Below, in pieces: positions 12,551-23,705 of a DNA stretch of 64,000 bases (its first letter is position 1; every line of letters begins with the position of its first letter). This stretch comes from Agelaius tricolor. Lineage: Eukaryota; Chordata; Aves; Passeriformes; Icteridae. The DNA is taken from positions 24,443,001-24,507,000 of the forward strand of contig JALJCS010000010.1 of NCBI GenBank assembly GCA_023055355.1. The letters run 5' to 3'. Both the position numbers and the translations under genes were made by a program. The notes beneath the pieces were generated by a model that was not told the DNA's origin, did no database searches, and saw nothing but the letters and a program-made list of their open reading frames with translations.

Positions 12551-15350
12551 GACAAAACACAGCAAGCTCCTTCACTGGCACAGAGCACAAGAAGGGCATC
12601 TCAGTGCAGCACAGAGCAGCTGTGTGAGGCTGGGAGAGAGCAGGGCATCGGGGTGTGGGGACACTTGTCACAGGCACTGCAGAGTGGAGGGGACGTGTGG
12701 GGCTTTTGCTGGGACTGCCAGAGCACAGAAAGAGGCTTTGACACTCGAGAGGGTCAAAAAGCAGTGCCATCATAAAAACTGTGCAAACAGCAGGAACATT
12801 TCTTTAATAAGTCTCCAGACAGATAAATCACAGCTTAAGGAGAGATTGCAGTGCTATTTATTAGTCATTTGTGCATGATTTGCTCACTCCATTGGTAGTG
12901 GAATTTCTTTTTTTGGGTATTTAATTTTCATCAGAAATGATTTGTGTGCTGCACAGCGGTTCATAACGACACCACTGCCCTGCACAGGCACCTGTAACCA
13001 GCCACCTACAGACAGCTCCAGCCTCCAAGAAAAGTGCTGACAGTGACCTCCTAAAGGAGATGCCCCAGTGGTTAAATGCATCGGCTTTCACATGTACCTT
13101 TCTTATTTTTCAGAGCTCTTAGGCTTCCTTGCATGGCTGAGCAATACCCACCAGGTAGCACACACTCCTTGGAGCTGGGTTCCCTGTTTCCAGCCTTTTC
13201 CACATCCCAGTTCCACACTGCAAAACAACATGCTGGGTGGTAATGGGTGACAAGGCAAAGAATGAGAGCTAAAAGGCTGGTGTAAGGAAGACAGAAATCA
13301 TTAAACACAAACAAATGACTTTCTAGAAGACTGGGTTAAATGCCACCACAGTTTGTACCTGCTGTTAATCCAAGGGGTTGAGTCAAAGATGAATTTTCTT
13401 CCTGTATGTAACATCCAGCAATAAAACAGTGACAGGACTAAAGTGACAGTGCAGAGGCTCTAGAGCAGTTTTTGTTGTACAGGACAGATCTTGCTATTTG
13501 ATAGTGCTCCAGAGCAAACATTCCCAGGTTTTGGGGAAGTAATTAGCTGTCTGTCAGAGATACTCATTGTGGGACCTGATGATTGTTGGTTTGGCTGCAT
13601 ACACTGTTGGGCAATTTTTACATTCCCACTAGCAAGAGGCAGCAAAGCAAGATCTTGCATGGCTGCCAAAAGTTTTCAAACTCTCCAGGACTAGCAACAG
13701 CAAAGACTACTTGGAATAGTTTAACTTACTCACAAGCTAAAAATTATCTCTATTTCTTGTTTTTCTGATAGTTCAAGACACATTCACTTCTTCCCTCAAA
13801 GCCTCATTTCTCAGAAGCAGCTGTTAACCAAAAAGTTTGAACTTTGGAAGCCATTAATTGAGAAGTATGAGGAAAAATCCATCCATGTAAAATCCACTTT
13901 TAACCTTATTCAGACACACAGAGAAATTCAGTCCCCAGTCTACTCCCTGCCCAAGTCCTTGAACTTGCAAGAAAGACTAGCAGATGTTCATTAGTGCACT
14001 GGTAACTAGAGAATTGGAGGCACTTGTCAACTCTGTGTGTGATGAATAAATGCTGGAAAGTTTCTGCTGGGGAATAGTACTGTTTTGGGGCCAACTGGAT
14101 GCACTCAAAAAAGTGTGGGAGGGGCAGGGGAATTATGACCAGCAGTTCCACTTTGTTAGTCCTGTTATTCATTTTAATAATAAGTGTTAGCTGCCAAACA
14201 CCTGAGGGTATGTACCCCCTACCTAAACTTTAGAAATAGCAAATATTTGGCTGAGATTAATGATCTTTTCAAGGCTTAATAAAGATTTGGCTGCTCATGG
14301 ATATGTGTATAATGTTCTCCTGCTCCCTGGCGCCACAAGAGCCTGGACATCACAGTGACCCCACTGACCAAGGAGAGCAAAGCTCACACGGGAGCACTGC
14401 AAGCACCCACGTCACACAAGGCCATTAAATGCTTTCCAAACCTGTCTTCAGGCTTGCATTTACCTGGCAAGTCCAGGATATTTTCCTCCCCTGCAAATAC
14501 CCCTCCAGAGCCTGAACTTACCTCCAAAATCCAGCAAATATCTCCCACTCCTGTGTGGCTGTCGCTCACACCAAGTAGTCCCTTTTAAAAGGACAGAGTT
14601 ACTTTCCTCAGCATTGAACTATGCTGCATGTTTCCCAGGCTGGGCTGGGACTGCAAACAAGATAACACTGCAAAGAAAACTTCTGAACTGCACAAGGAAA
14701 CAAAGGCTTGGTAGCAGAGAAACTGCTTCACTTTGAAAAACTCAAATACTTAACCACTCTTGGTAAAGTAATTCAAAAATGCAACCCTGGCCCAAGAGGA
14801 GAAAAGCCAGTGCTTCTCCCCAGGCAGCTGTGTGAGCCAGAGCTCTGTCTGTATGTGGGAGTGAGTAGCTCTGCTCAGTCTGTGAGCAGAAAAACAACAG
14901 AAAGTGATCTGCTGGAAGCTGTCTCCACACACAGGCATGTGGACACGCAGACACGCACACTCTGAGCTTTGAAATGTGCCTCTGACTCAATTACAACTGG
15001 CAAACACACGGGCTAGATATGCCTGAGAACCATGCCTGACAAAACTATATCCCACAAAAGAGAACTTGGTTTCCCAGAGTAAAATAAAGCAGATAGTGGC
15101 CACATCTGGATTTCTTCTCACTCTCACATCGCTCTGCATTTCCTGCTTAGAACTGGGATCTCCCCAAGAGAGGCTTTTCTTGTGGTATTTCTAGCTGGGA
15201 CTGGATGCACCACAAATCTCCTGAGAAGGTCTTTCCTTCCAAGATTCATGAGCTGGAGGCTCATGCAGCACAGATAGTTCAGGGAAGTGATCAACTGTGT
15301 GTGTGGATGCTTTCCAAGCTCTCAGCCTTTTGGGGGGTCTGGTAGCACTC
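12551..15350. other. Non-coding stretch, no gene recognised
   Basis: Unique sequence with short frames (88 codons at most) on both strands and no recognised domain or interspersed repeat. Confidence 0.5.
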
Positions 15351-15420
15351 ACAGTGATAGGGGGTGACAGTGATAGGGGGTGACAGTGATAGGGGGTCAC
15401 ACTCACACTGATAGGGGGTC
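15351..15420. repeat. Minisatellite, 16-bp unit
   Basis: Three consecutive copies of a unit close to acagtgatagggggtg (15351-15366, 15367-15382, 15383-15398) are followed by a 22-bp variant copy (15399-15420) sharing the 'ctgatagggggtc' end. The near-identity of the units suggests recent slippage and probable length polymorphism. The overlapping 122-codon minus-strand frame inherits a repeated peptide from this array and is not a gene. Confidence 0.9.
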
Positions 15421-18400
15421 CCCTCTCACCCCCTTCCCACCAGCATGGACACTTGACATCACAACTGTCTGGAAAGCTCCTTACTCCAAACATTACCAGG
15501 GAGACAAGAAGTCCCTCTGGGTCTGCCAAGCAGGGCTTGGGGCTGCCTGGCTGCTTCAAGGCCCTGCAGCAGGAACCTCAAAGCAGCTGGTGATACAACA
15601 AGAGCAGAGGGACACCACCAAATCACCCACCTGCTGATTTCCATCCAGGGGACACCAGCTTTGCTCTGTGCTGGGAGGTGAGCAAAGTCCAGTGGGAGCC
15701 TCAGACCTTCCTTTACAGGAAAAAAATCCTCAGGTCAACACAAGCTCTTCAATCCAGTCAATTCTGGTCCAATCCACCTCCAGAGCACACATACCCCACT
15801 CGGCTGGCCTCTGGGTTTTCTGAAAAGGTAAAAAACAAGCACTTTCAACAGCATTTAGTTGATTATGGGATACTTAGGAGCTCAGTTCCCTATCCATAAA
15901 AACAAGAGGGAGAGAGAAGCAGCAGCATTTCCCAGCTTCGCTGGGATCTTGTGAAGATTAATGCATTAAAGAACAAAGAGTGTCAAGATGGTGCATAGGG
16001 AAAGCAAGTTAGGTCAGTGTAGCACTGAGGAGGAGTGTATTTCAACAGAAGGCTTGTTTATTCCGTGTTGTTACTGTCCAAGGGAGATTTGAAGGGTCAA
16101 CTTAAAGCAGAACAAATGCAACTCTCTCTGTGCTCCAGAGGGGACTGCACAGTGTGTGGGTATCTAGGAATGCTCTCAGGAACAGGAGGTTTGGAAACTA
16201 TTGTGAAAACTGTGTTCAAGAAGAACCAAAGCTTACTGAATTCGCCAAGGAGCCTTTTCCACTCAGAGTTCTCCCTGTGGACAGAGTCTGGTGGTTTCAG
16301 GCTTCTCTGCTCTTTGACCCAAATGCAAAGAGTGGAGCCACACAGTCTGAAAGGGCTCAGCCACCAGGTGTCAAACGTGTCCCTCCTCTGCCTTGCTCTG
16401 CTGTAGCTTCAGGGTAGCTCACACTGACCCCCCCAAACCCAGCGGGCACCTCCTGGCACAAACCTGCTGCAGAGTTAGGGTTAGACACCCCTTTGTACTG
16501 TAACCCCCCTCCCTAAGCACACAGCCCTTCCCCTTGATCATCCTCAAACCTGAGGGCTTGTATCCCTGCCTGTCCTGCAGGAAATCTCACTCTAACAGTG
16601 TGTTTTGGCACAGCATGCACTGCCCAGGGTCACATCACATGGGGACTGTGGTTTGTATTTTAGCACAGGACAGTGAGGCTTCCAGGACCTCTCCTTTTCA
16701 CACGAGGCAGCACCACTATTCCAGAAGTGTGCAGCCAGCTGGGAGCTCAATGCCCTCCAGTTCAATCTGCAGCACCGTGCTGCACATTTATTTTCCTTCT
16801 GCACCCATGAGATGCACATTCCTGAAAGAGGACATTTCTCTACAGGCAAGTTAACACTCTATGTTTGGGCCTCCTTTGACTGTCAAAAAAAGCACCTAAA
16901 ATTCAGGTCCACCATGTCTCAGTCTCTATTAGGAAATGTTTACCATTATCATGAGCCTATCTGAAGAAAAGTGAACTATTTCTATTTAAGCACTTATCCC
17001 AGACAACTCAGCACAGGACACAGTGCCTCTGAATCCTCATTCCATGAAAACAACCACCTCAGGGCTGCAGAAACCTCCCAGAGTTACTGCAGTACCTTCA
17101 GATTGAAAGGCATTGCTGGTCCTTTCAGCTGGGTCAGGCCTTTCCTCATACCCCATCCCAATCAAGACTGGTGTGCTTAGAAAAAGGTTATGAGCCAGTG
17201 TTGTGCAGTGCTGGGATCACAAGAACTCCAGGATGAGAGCAGCCCCAACTGCTGAGCTGCACAGCTCCCACTCATCCAGTTTGCCCAGAAGAGCTAAGAC
17301 AGAGTCCCTGCTGTCATGCCATCACATGCAGCTCATCCATCCAGACTTCACATAATTCAAAGAAACATAGGCAGCACTTCCACCCTCCTCTGAATCACCA
17401 AGGTGGGCAAATATAGATCCAGGCAGGATGTTTGAGTGATGGGATCCTGACACACCCCCAATCCACAGCACCTGTCACCCTTCATCCTTTAAACTATTAT
17501 TTTAGATAGTGCAAAAAATTCCTGAAGTGAAATGTGATACTCCAGAGTCATGGAAGAGCATGGAATGCTGAGGCTGGTGCCTCAGTCCCTGCTTCAACCC
17601 CTCACTGGGGGTCCAGCTTCCACAAAGATGCCTGGAAAGCACAAACTAAAGCAAGCAGGTACTGAAAATTCAAGCCAGTCTTTGGTCTAGCAGGAGTCAA
17701 GTGTCCTGGGTGCTGATCTGTGATTGTTTCATCACTTTGCATGGACCTGCTGAGCCCAAACCCCAGGGAAGATTTGGCTAATGGGGAAGAGCAAACAGAA
17801 GATTTGTGCAAGAGGTAGAGGTAAGATCAGGAAATACTCGTGTGGGACTGGGTTTCAGATAAACTATAGTCAAAAGGAAAAAACACTTTTCCTGCCCAGG
17901 GTGTATTGCAAAAGAAGTCAGGGGCATAAAGTGTGGCAAAAAAGAGATTAAAGTTAGACAGCAAGAAAATCTCTGTAAGGATGAGGGTAGTGCAGACTGG
18001 GGGCAAGCTGCAGAATTACCTCATTAGAGCCATTTAAGCACTGGTCAGATGAACAAACACCTGTCTAGCAAGAGCCAGGTGTTTTTGGTCCTGCCTTCAG
18101 GTGTGACTTCTTTAAGCTACTGCCACTCCTCTGATCTTTCAGGGTGTGGAAAAGGAGCTCAGGCAGTGCTCTGGGGCATCTGTGAATCCCAGCCCTGGGC
18201 TGTCTCTGTGGGGACTGGAGATCTCAATGGGAAACCATCTTCTTGAGGTGTCAGGGCTCCTCCTGCCACCTTCTTGTCCCTCTGTCCAGGCTGGGCATGA
18301 ATCCTGCCTTGGAATAACTCCTGCATCCTAGTTAAAACCACTGTCAAGCAAGATGTGTTTGACTTGTGGGAGGGAGAAATCAGGGAGATACAGGGAGTTA

Positions 18401-19859
18401 GCATCAGTGGAAAACACTAAAGGTTCTGTCACTGCTATGCAGGCAGTGCAGCCCTGTGGGCAAAGCTCACCAGCTCTGTGACAGGCTGGGGTGGTGCTGG
18501 CCCTGCAAGTGCTAGATGAAACCAGCAGGAACACTTCCCCTGCTTCCCTCTTTCTTTTATTAGATACAACCCATTTCAAACCGTATTCCCCAAAACCAAT
18601 CAGTAAAGGGTCATAAAACACCCACAGACATCAAAAAAGTGTGCCACCAGTGCCTGGCACAGAGTCACTGGTGATGAGCAGGACCCAGTGTTTGCTGGGT
18701 GGCACCCGTGCCCTGCTCAGGACCCTGGCCACCCCTCACCTGTCCCCCAGCCCTCTGCAGTGACACCCCTCTTACATTTGGGCCTGCTGGAGTCCTGGCT
18801 AAAACAGAGGTATTCAGCTTTATATAACCCCCCTCTCATACTTGCTCAGCTGTGAGAAGCTGGAGGATTTTCAGCCAAGCTCTTCCCTACCACCTAGTGG
18901 GAAACAGAATTTTTCCTGTCATGATGAGCACAGAGCAGAGTGGGATCTCTGGTGTGATCCTGAGCAAACCCTTTGCAGCCCATTCCCACTGGGGAGATCC
19001 CAGTGACCCCAAAGGCCAGGGCAGCCCCAGAAATGGTTTCTTTCCTGAGTCTCAGCAGCACCCTGGCTTAGGGGCCAGAAAGACTTGTTGAGAGAAGTTG
19101 TCCCCTCCAGTATTCCCTATTCCTAGTGCAATTACACACTGGCCAAGCCTATTTTCCAGGTGACCACCAAGAAAAAGGGCACCTAAATTTGCATCATCCC
19201 AATGCCTCTCAATGCAGCACCCACATCCACATACAAATAAAGCTGAATTTCACCCTTGTGCATAAATTCTCCATATTTTCCCATCTCCATCCACTCCAGA
19301 CAAGGTTTGGGCATGACCCACAAGGCCCCAAGCAGCCTCCAGAGCTGTGTTTGACCCCACAGCCCCCGAGCCCCAGCCTCTGGGCCCCGTGGTGATGGTG
19401 CAGGAGCAGGCTCTGGCCAAACTCCAGCACAGGTAATTGCAGCCTGTGCACTGCAATTCCCCCTGCAGATGCAGCCTGTGCTCATTTCCTGTCCTGAGCT
19501 GTGGGGTGGTGGTGTTAAACAGCTGCCACGCGCTGCCCAGAGGCGCCTGTGCCTCGGCAGTGGGTGGGTTTGGCACACCCAAGGATGCTGAGAGAGCAGC
19601 AACGAGGGCACTGGGTCCGGCTGCTGCCTGCCTCCCCAGCTCCCCAGCATGGCTTAGGCACTGCTGGCTCTCCCTGCTCTTTCTCACACAGCCAAAATCT
19701 GGACAGCACCTTCCCCTTTTCTGGTGAGCAAGCGGCCATGGGGAAAGCTCGGCTTTCTTCCAGCAGCTGCCGGATGGGAGGAGGCAAAGGGTTAATTCCA
19801 CCAGCGAGGGAGGGTTCTCCTGGCAAACTGGAGACCCCTGTGAGTTTTATGGGGAGGGC
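15421..19859. other. Non-coding stretch, no gene recognised
   Basis: Mixed composition. From about 19100 to 19860 GC rises and overlapping frames reach 183 codons on the minus strand and 152 on the plus strand. These frames lie in several phases over the same DNA with no recognisable domain, so they are attributed to GC-rich, stop-poor sequence. A weakly CR1-like stretch near 17545-17615 is too degraded to call. Confidence 0.45.
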
Positions 19860-20010
19860 TCATGGGGGTGGAGGGACACGGCGGGGGGAAGAGAATTTGC
19901 TTTATGGCTTTGACAGGAACTCCCATCATGGTATAATTATGGAAGCGAGAAGTCTGTGTGTAATGAAGACCATATGCCGTGTTAAAACACACATGCACAA
20001 ATATTAGGCT
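19860..20010. promoter_or_regulatory. Candidate conserved non-coding element
   Basis: A sharp switch from G-rich sequence (19840-19890) into a repeat-free block with the words GGTATAATTATGG, GTGTAATGAAG and GTTAAAACACAC. The texture resembles conserved vertebrate non-coding DNA. No ORF explains it. Inference only. Confidence 0.18.
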
Positions 20011-22194
20011 CCCGTGAGGCCTGTGGGGGAGCTGGGGAGGGGATTAGGAAGGGGTGGAGGAAGTTCTCCCCCGAGTTCTCCTTACAGATCTTCCAGCCCA
20101 GCCACAGGCAGGGCAGTGGGGATGTGGAGCAGCTGAGGAGCCCAGCGCAGCCAAACACGGCTTGTTTGGGGTAAGAAACATCCGGTTTAAATAGCACTGG
20201 GTGGAAGGAAGAACCTCGGTGCCAAAAAAATGGGGTTTCACTCTACATTGCCTCAGACAGACTGAGAGCAAGGTTTCCTTCAGCAATAATTTTTCTTCAG
20301 CTTCTGCTACAATTTTTCCCTTTCCTTTCAAACTATGCCCTCACTGCTCTTCCTGCAGTGGAAAACAGCTGCCTGTGGAGGCGACCAGCCCTCCTCCTCC
20401 TCACCTGACCCAGCTGTGCTGGTGGAGCAGCAGGAGCCACACAACATCCCCAGGCAGCTCCTGGGCTGGGGAAGATGACTTCAGCAGGCACCAAGGCCAC
20501 CCAGCTGCTGTTTGAAGTCCCCGTGCCATCCTCCCCATCACCCCGCCTGCGCTCCATAATGTGAAGCTTTCTTGGCTGTGGCATATTATTGTCTCCTTTC
20601 CTGATCTCACATGTCTTCTGCTTCACATCTCCCACTCGCTGCCTTTATGGGTCCTTTAGGCTTTTTGAGGCTGTTTCTTCCTTTGCTGGTCGCATGTTTC
20701 CAAGATTACTTTGCTGCTCACTTTCTGCATCTGTCACCCTGCAGGTGCCTGTGTCTCTCATGCCCAGCAGCACACACTGGCCTCAGCACGCTCAAGTACT
20801 CACCACATCCCTCAGGGAGCCATTCTCCATGGTAACCTTCACAGGGATGGACAGAAGGTGTCCTTCACAAGCCTCAAATCCACTTACTATGTCCATCCCC
20901 CCCACCCTTGTCCCTTCTTTTCCCTGCTGACAGGACAGACTCTGGCCTGGAGCAGATGATCCTGGTTTTCCTTACTCTGGACCATTTTCACCCTGCTGGT
21001 GGTGACTTAACTGGGAGTCCCTGGCAGCCAGCCTAGTTTGCTCTTCCAGCTATTTTGCCAGCAAAACAGGAGCTGTTGCTGTTGTGTAGCAGGGCTGGAG
21101 GTGAGAGCTGTGCAGGAGGGGCTGTGGGCAGGGATGCTGCTCTCCTTGCCAAGCAGCATCAAGGGTGTCCAGTTGCAGGGCTGGCTGGGGTAAGCAGGGC
21201 AATGCAAGGCTATGGGAAAGCAAAACTGATTAGCTCAACATAAGCTCTCCTTGCATCAAAGGAGGGAAAAACACATTCCTCTGCCTCTCTGGTAGAAAAG
21301 AGAGGTGACAGGAAAAATCCCATTCCCTGTGGAAGAAATACCAAGTGCAGTGGAGGATTATTTTAGCTGGTTTCACTGGGACTGGCAATGTGCAGGAGAA
21401 GAGAGCCCAAAACTTATATTTTTCTTATCTTTCATACAGCCTCCGTTTAAAATACTTTTCATTCATCTATACATATAGTTTTGTCTGTTCTCCTAAAAAA
21501 AGTTGCTGCTTTCCACCACCCATAGATGCACTAGAGATAAAGGGAAGCACAACTCCCACAGCAGTGCCAGGCAGTATTAGAAGGTCAATCACTCCAGGAG
21601 GGAAGAGCCTGCATTTCCCAGGCATGAAAAGGGAATTCCTCCAAGACTACAGCACAGAAAATGCCTAGATGAACGCTGCTGCCAAATGCAAGCTCATTTC
21701 AGGATGTATCTGTCCCCCTCACTTTATCAGTCTTACTTCTTCCCTCACGTTTCCCGCCTGCATCTGCTCTGAGGCACAGCAATCATGAGCATTCAGTGTC
21801 AGGAGCAAAATCTTTAATTGTTGCTCTGATTAGAAGTATCCCTGACCACGGTGGTTAGAAGCTGCTGATACTCAGCACTCATCCTCCTCAATGCTCACTG
21901 CCCACATGCAGCAAATCCTCCTCTCTGCTGCCCCATGCCTGATGAGAAGCAGAACCATCCCCAGACAGGCCCAACTGTGATACTGTGAAATTTCCAGGGT
22001 TCCTGTGAACCTTTACACCCATTCTTACAGGGCAGAGCTGCCTCGTGGAGGTGAGTCACAGGTGTAGTGCCATGGCCTCCCTTCACTGGGGACAGCAGGG
22101 TGAGGAGCAGCCTCTTCCCCCGCCAGTGTCTGCTGCGATCCGCGATTCCCGTCATGCACAGAGTGTCATTTCCCACGAGTGCCTGCCTGCTCCT
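20011..22194. other. Non-coding stretch, no gene recognised
   Basis: Frames of up to 113 codons with no recognised product. The stretch 20270-20330 is pyrimidine-rich. No interspersed repeat identified. Confidence 0.45.
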
Positions 22195-22440
22195 GCCATC
22201 TGCCATGATTTATAGAAAATGGGCAGTGATTAATAGCCCAGTCAATGCCGAGTGAAGCCATTTTCTTTCATTTACCTGCTCCCTGACCTCCCTGCACAGT
22301 CCCAGACAGGGGCTGGGAAAGTGTATTAATCATGCACTTAAAATATATTTAAAAGGGGAGATTGGCTGGGAGCTCAGTGGTATTTATGGAGTCATTTTCT
22401 ACCGAGGATGCAAGCTAATTGCCAGATAAAACAAATGGGC
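22195..22440. promoter_or_regulatory. AT-rich block, candidate conserved non-coding element
   Basis: Contains spaced homeodomain-type words (CAGTGATTAATAG, GTATTAATCATGC, GCTAATTGCC) and an AT-rich core at 22336-22353 (cacttaaaatatatttaa), with GC-richer spacers. It carries no repeat and no usable frame. It looks like a regulatory block but is unproven. Confidence 0.2.
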
Positions 22441-23070
22441 TCTTTGAAATGGAAATGAGTCACTTGGAGGTACTGGATGTTTGGTCCTTGAGTGATGCCC
22501 CAAACCCACACTCCTCCTGGGGCTCTCTGTCACCTACTGAGTCCAAGTCCAGTGGCAGCTGTAGCTCTCAGACAAAAAGGATGGGGGATGCCACACCAGC
22601 TCAAAGTGTGAGCATGGTGCAAAGAGATCCTTGGCACCAGATAGGTCTGTGCTCCCACTGTAGCATGGTCACAGCACTGGGGCAGGGGGCTGCAGGGGTA
22701 CAGAGAGATCCCGACAGGCTGCAGTCCTCCTGAAGAGTTCCTGCAACACAGAAAGGCCATTTGGGGAAAAACCTTGATTTCTTACGGCATGAGCTGTATT
22801 ACTAGAGCACATGGTGGCATTTGTCCCCTCTCTGGACCCACAATATTAACAGCCAGTAGGCAAGCTCCAGACCATCTCCACAGACACAAGGCAGGCTCTC
22901 TACACCATCTTTTATGACCTCCAAGCAGCAGGACTGGGCCTCCTCATCCCTCAGCAGAAGCAGATAACTTTTTGGGGGATAAACATCAGTGTCCCTTGCT
23001 TCCCCCAAGCTCAGAACTAGAGCCCATGTTCACCTCTATCCTCTGTGGCACACCTGGAGTGGCACCCCCA
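22441..23070. other. Non-coding stretch, no gene recognised
   Basis: Short frames only (104 codons at most), with no recognised domain and no repeat before the CR1 fragment that follows. Confidence 0.45.
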
Positions 23071-23400
23071 GAATCACAGAGCAGGTGAGGCTGGAAGGGA
23101 CCACAGGGGTCACCTGGTCCAACCACCCTGCTCAAGCAAGGCCACCCTAGAGCACATGGCACAGAGTCTTGTCCAGACAGTTCTGGAGTACCTCCAGTGA
23201 GAGAGACTCCACAATCCCTCTGTGCAGCCTTTTCCAGTGCTTGGTCACTGCACAGTAAGGAAGCTCTTGCTTGTGTTCATTTTCTTTCCTTGTGTTACAG
23301 CCTCGGGGCAGCACCATGTACGCTGTGTCCTGTCCAGTTTTGCATGACCTCTCAGAAAATGCTGCTGTGCCCTGGGCCCCCAAGGACAGCTGGGGTTGAT
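23071..23400 (-). mobile_element. CR1 LINE, 5'-truncated 3' end
   Basis: The right-to-left order fits CR1 read on the minus strand, with a degraded terminal octamer at 23071-23080 (gaatcacaga on the plus strand). Next come 'gaggctggaagggaccacag', 'cacctggtccaacc', a 'ggagtacctccagtgagagagactccacaa' type segment split by substitutions, and 'ccttttccagtgcttggtcac'. The end near 23400 is approximate. It is more diverged than the 12.3 kb copy. The 182-codon minus-strand frame at 23147-23695 crosses this CR1 and unrelated sequence and is not a gene. Confidence 0.9.
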
Positions 23401-23439
23401 AGCAATAAAAAAGAAAATCCCCTGTCAAGCTGAACAAAA

Positions 23440-23705
23440 TTATTGAATTATTCTCACCAGCCGGAGACCAAAGGTTTGTTGACAACTTAATTAACTGTGT
23501 TTGTAATGAATTTTTGGCCACATGCAACAGACTAATTATCAAAGCAAACATTAATCTCTTTCTAGGTACATCAAAGTGTTGAGAGCACAAAATATTTACA
23601 TGAGCCTCAGATAAAATTCTTTGCACTAATTCTAACATAATTAAAATTATGTTGGGGCTAAGGTAATTATGCAAGGTGCTTATGTGACATAACAATGTAA
23701 TAGAA
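23440..23705. promoter_or_regulatory. Homeodomain-motif-rich block, candidate enhancer
   Basis: Very AT-rich, repeat-free sequence beginning just after a CR1 tail. It contains many TAATTA/TTAATTAA-type cores, two TCF/LEF-like words (ATCAAAGCAA, ACATCAAAGTG) and a 20-bp inverted repeat at 23634-23653. This combination is common in vertebrate developmental enhancers. The function is inferred from motif content only. Confidence 0.28.
23634..23653. repeat. Inverted repeat, 9-bp arms
   Basis: The sequence aacataattaaaattatgtt has perfect 9-bp arms (AACATAATT / AATTATGTT) around a central AA. It could bind a paired homeodomain dimer or form a small cruciform. It may also be chance in AT-rich DNA. 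Confidence 0.8.

Noticed and set aside
17545..17615. Faint CR1-like start (agagtcatggaagagcatgg)
   Set aside because: Too diverged. The expected internal CR1 words do not follow in order.
19250..19801. Overlapping frames of 152-183 codons on both strands
   Set aside because: A GC-rich, stop-poor stretch with several competing frames. None shows a known motif or exon boundaries.
23147..23695. Minus-strand 182-codon frame
   Set aside because: It runs through CR1 3'-UTR sequence and then unrelated AT-rich DNA. CR1 3' UTR is not coding.
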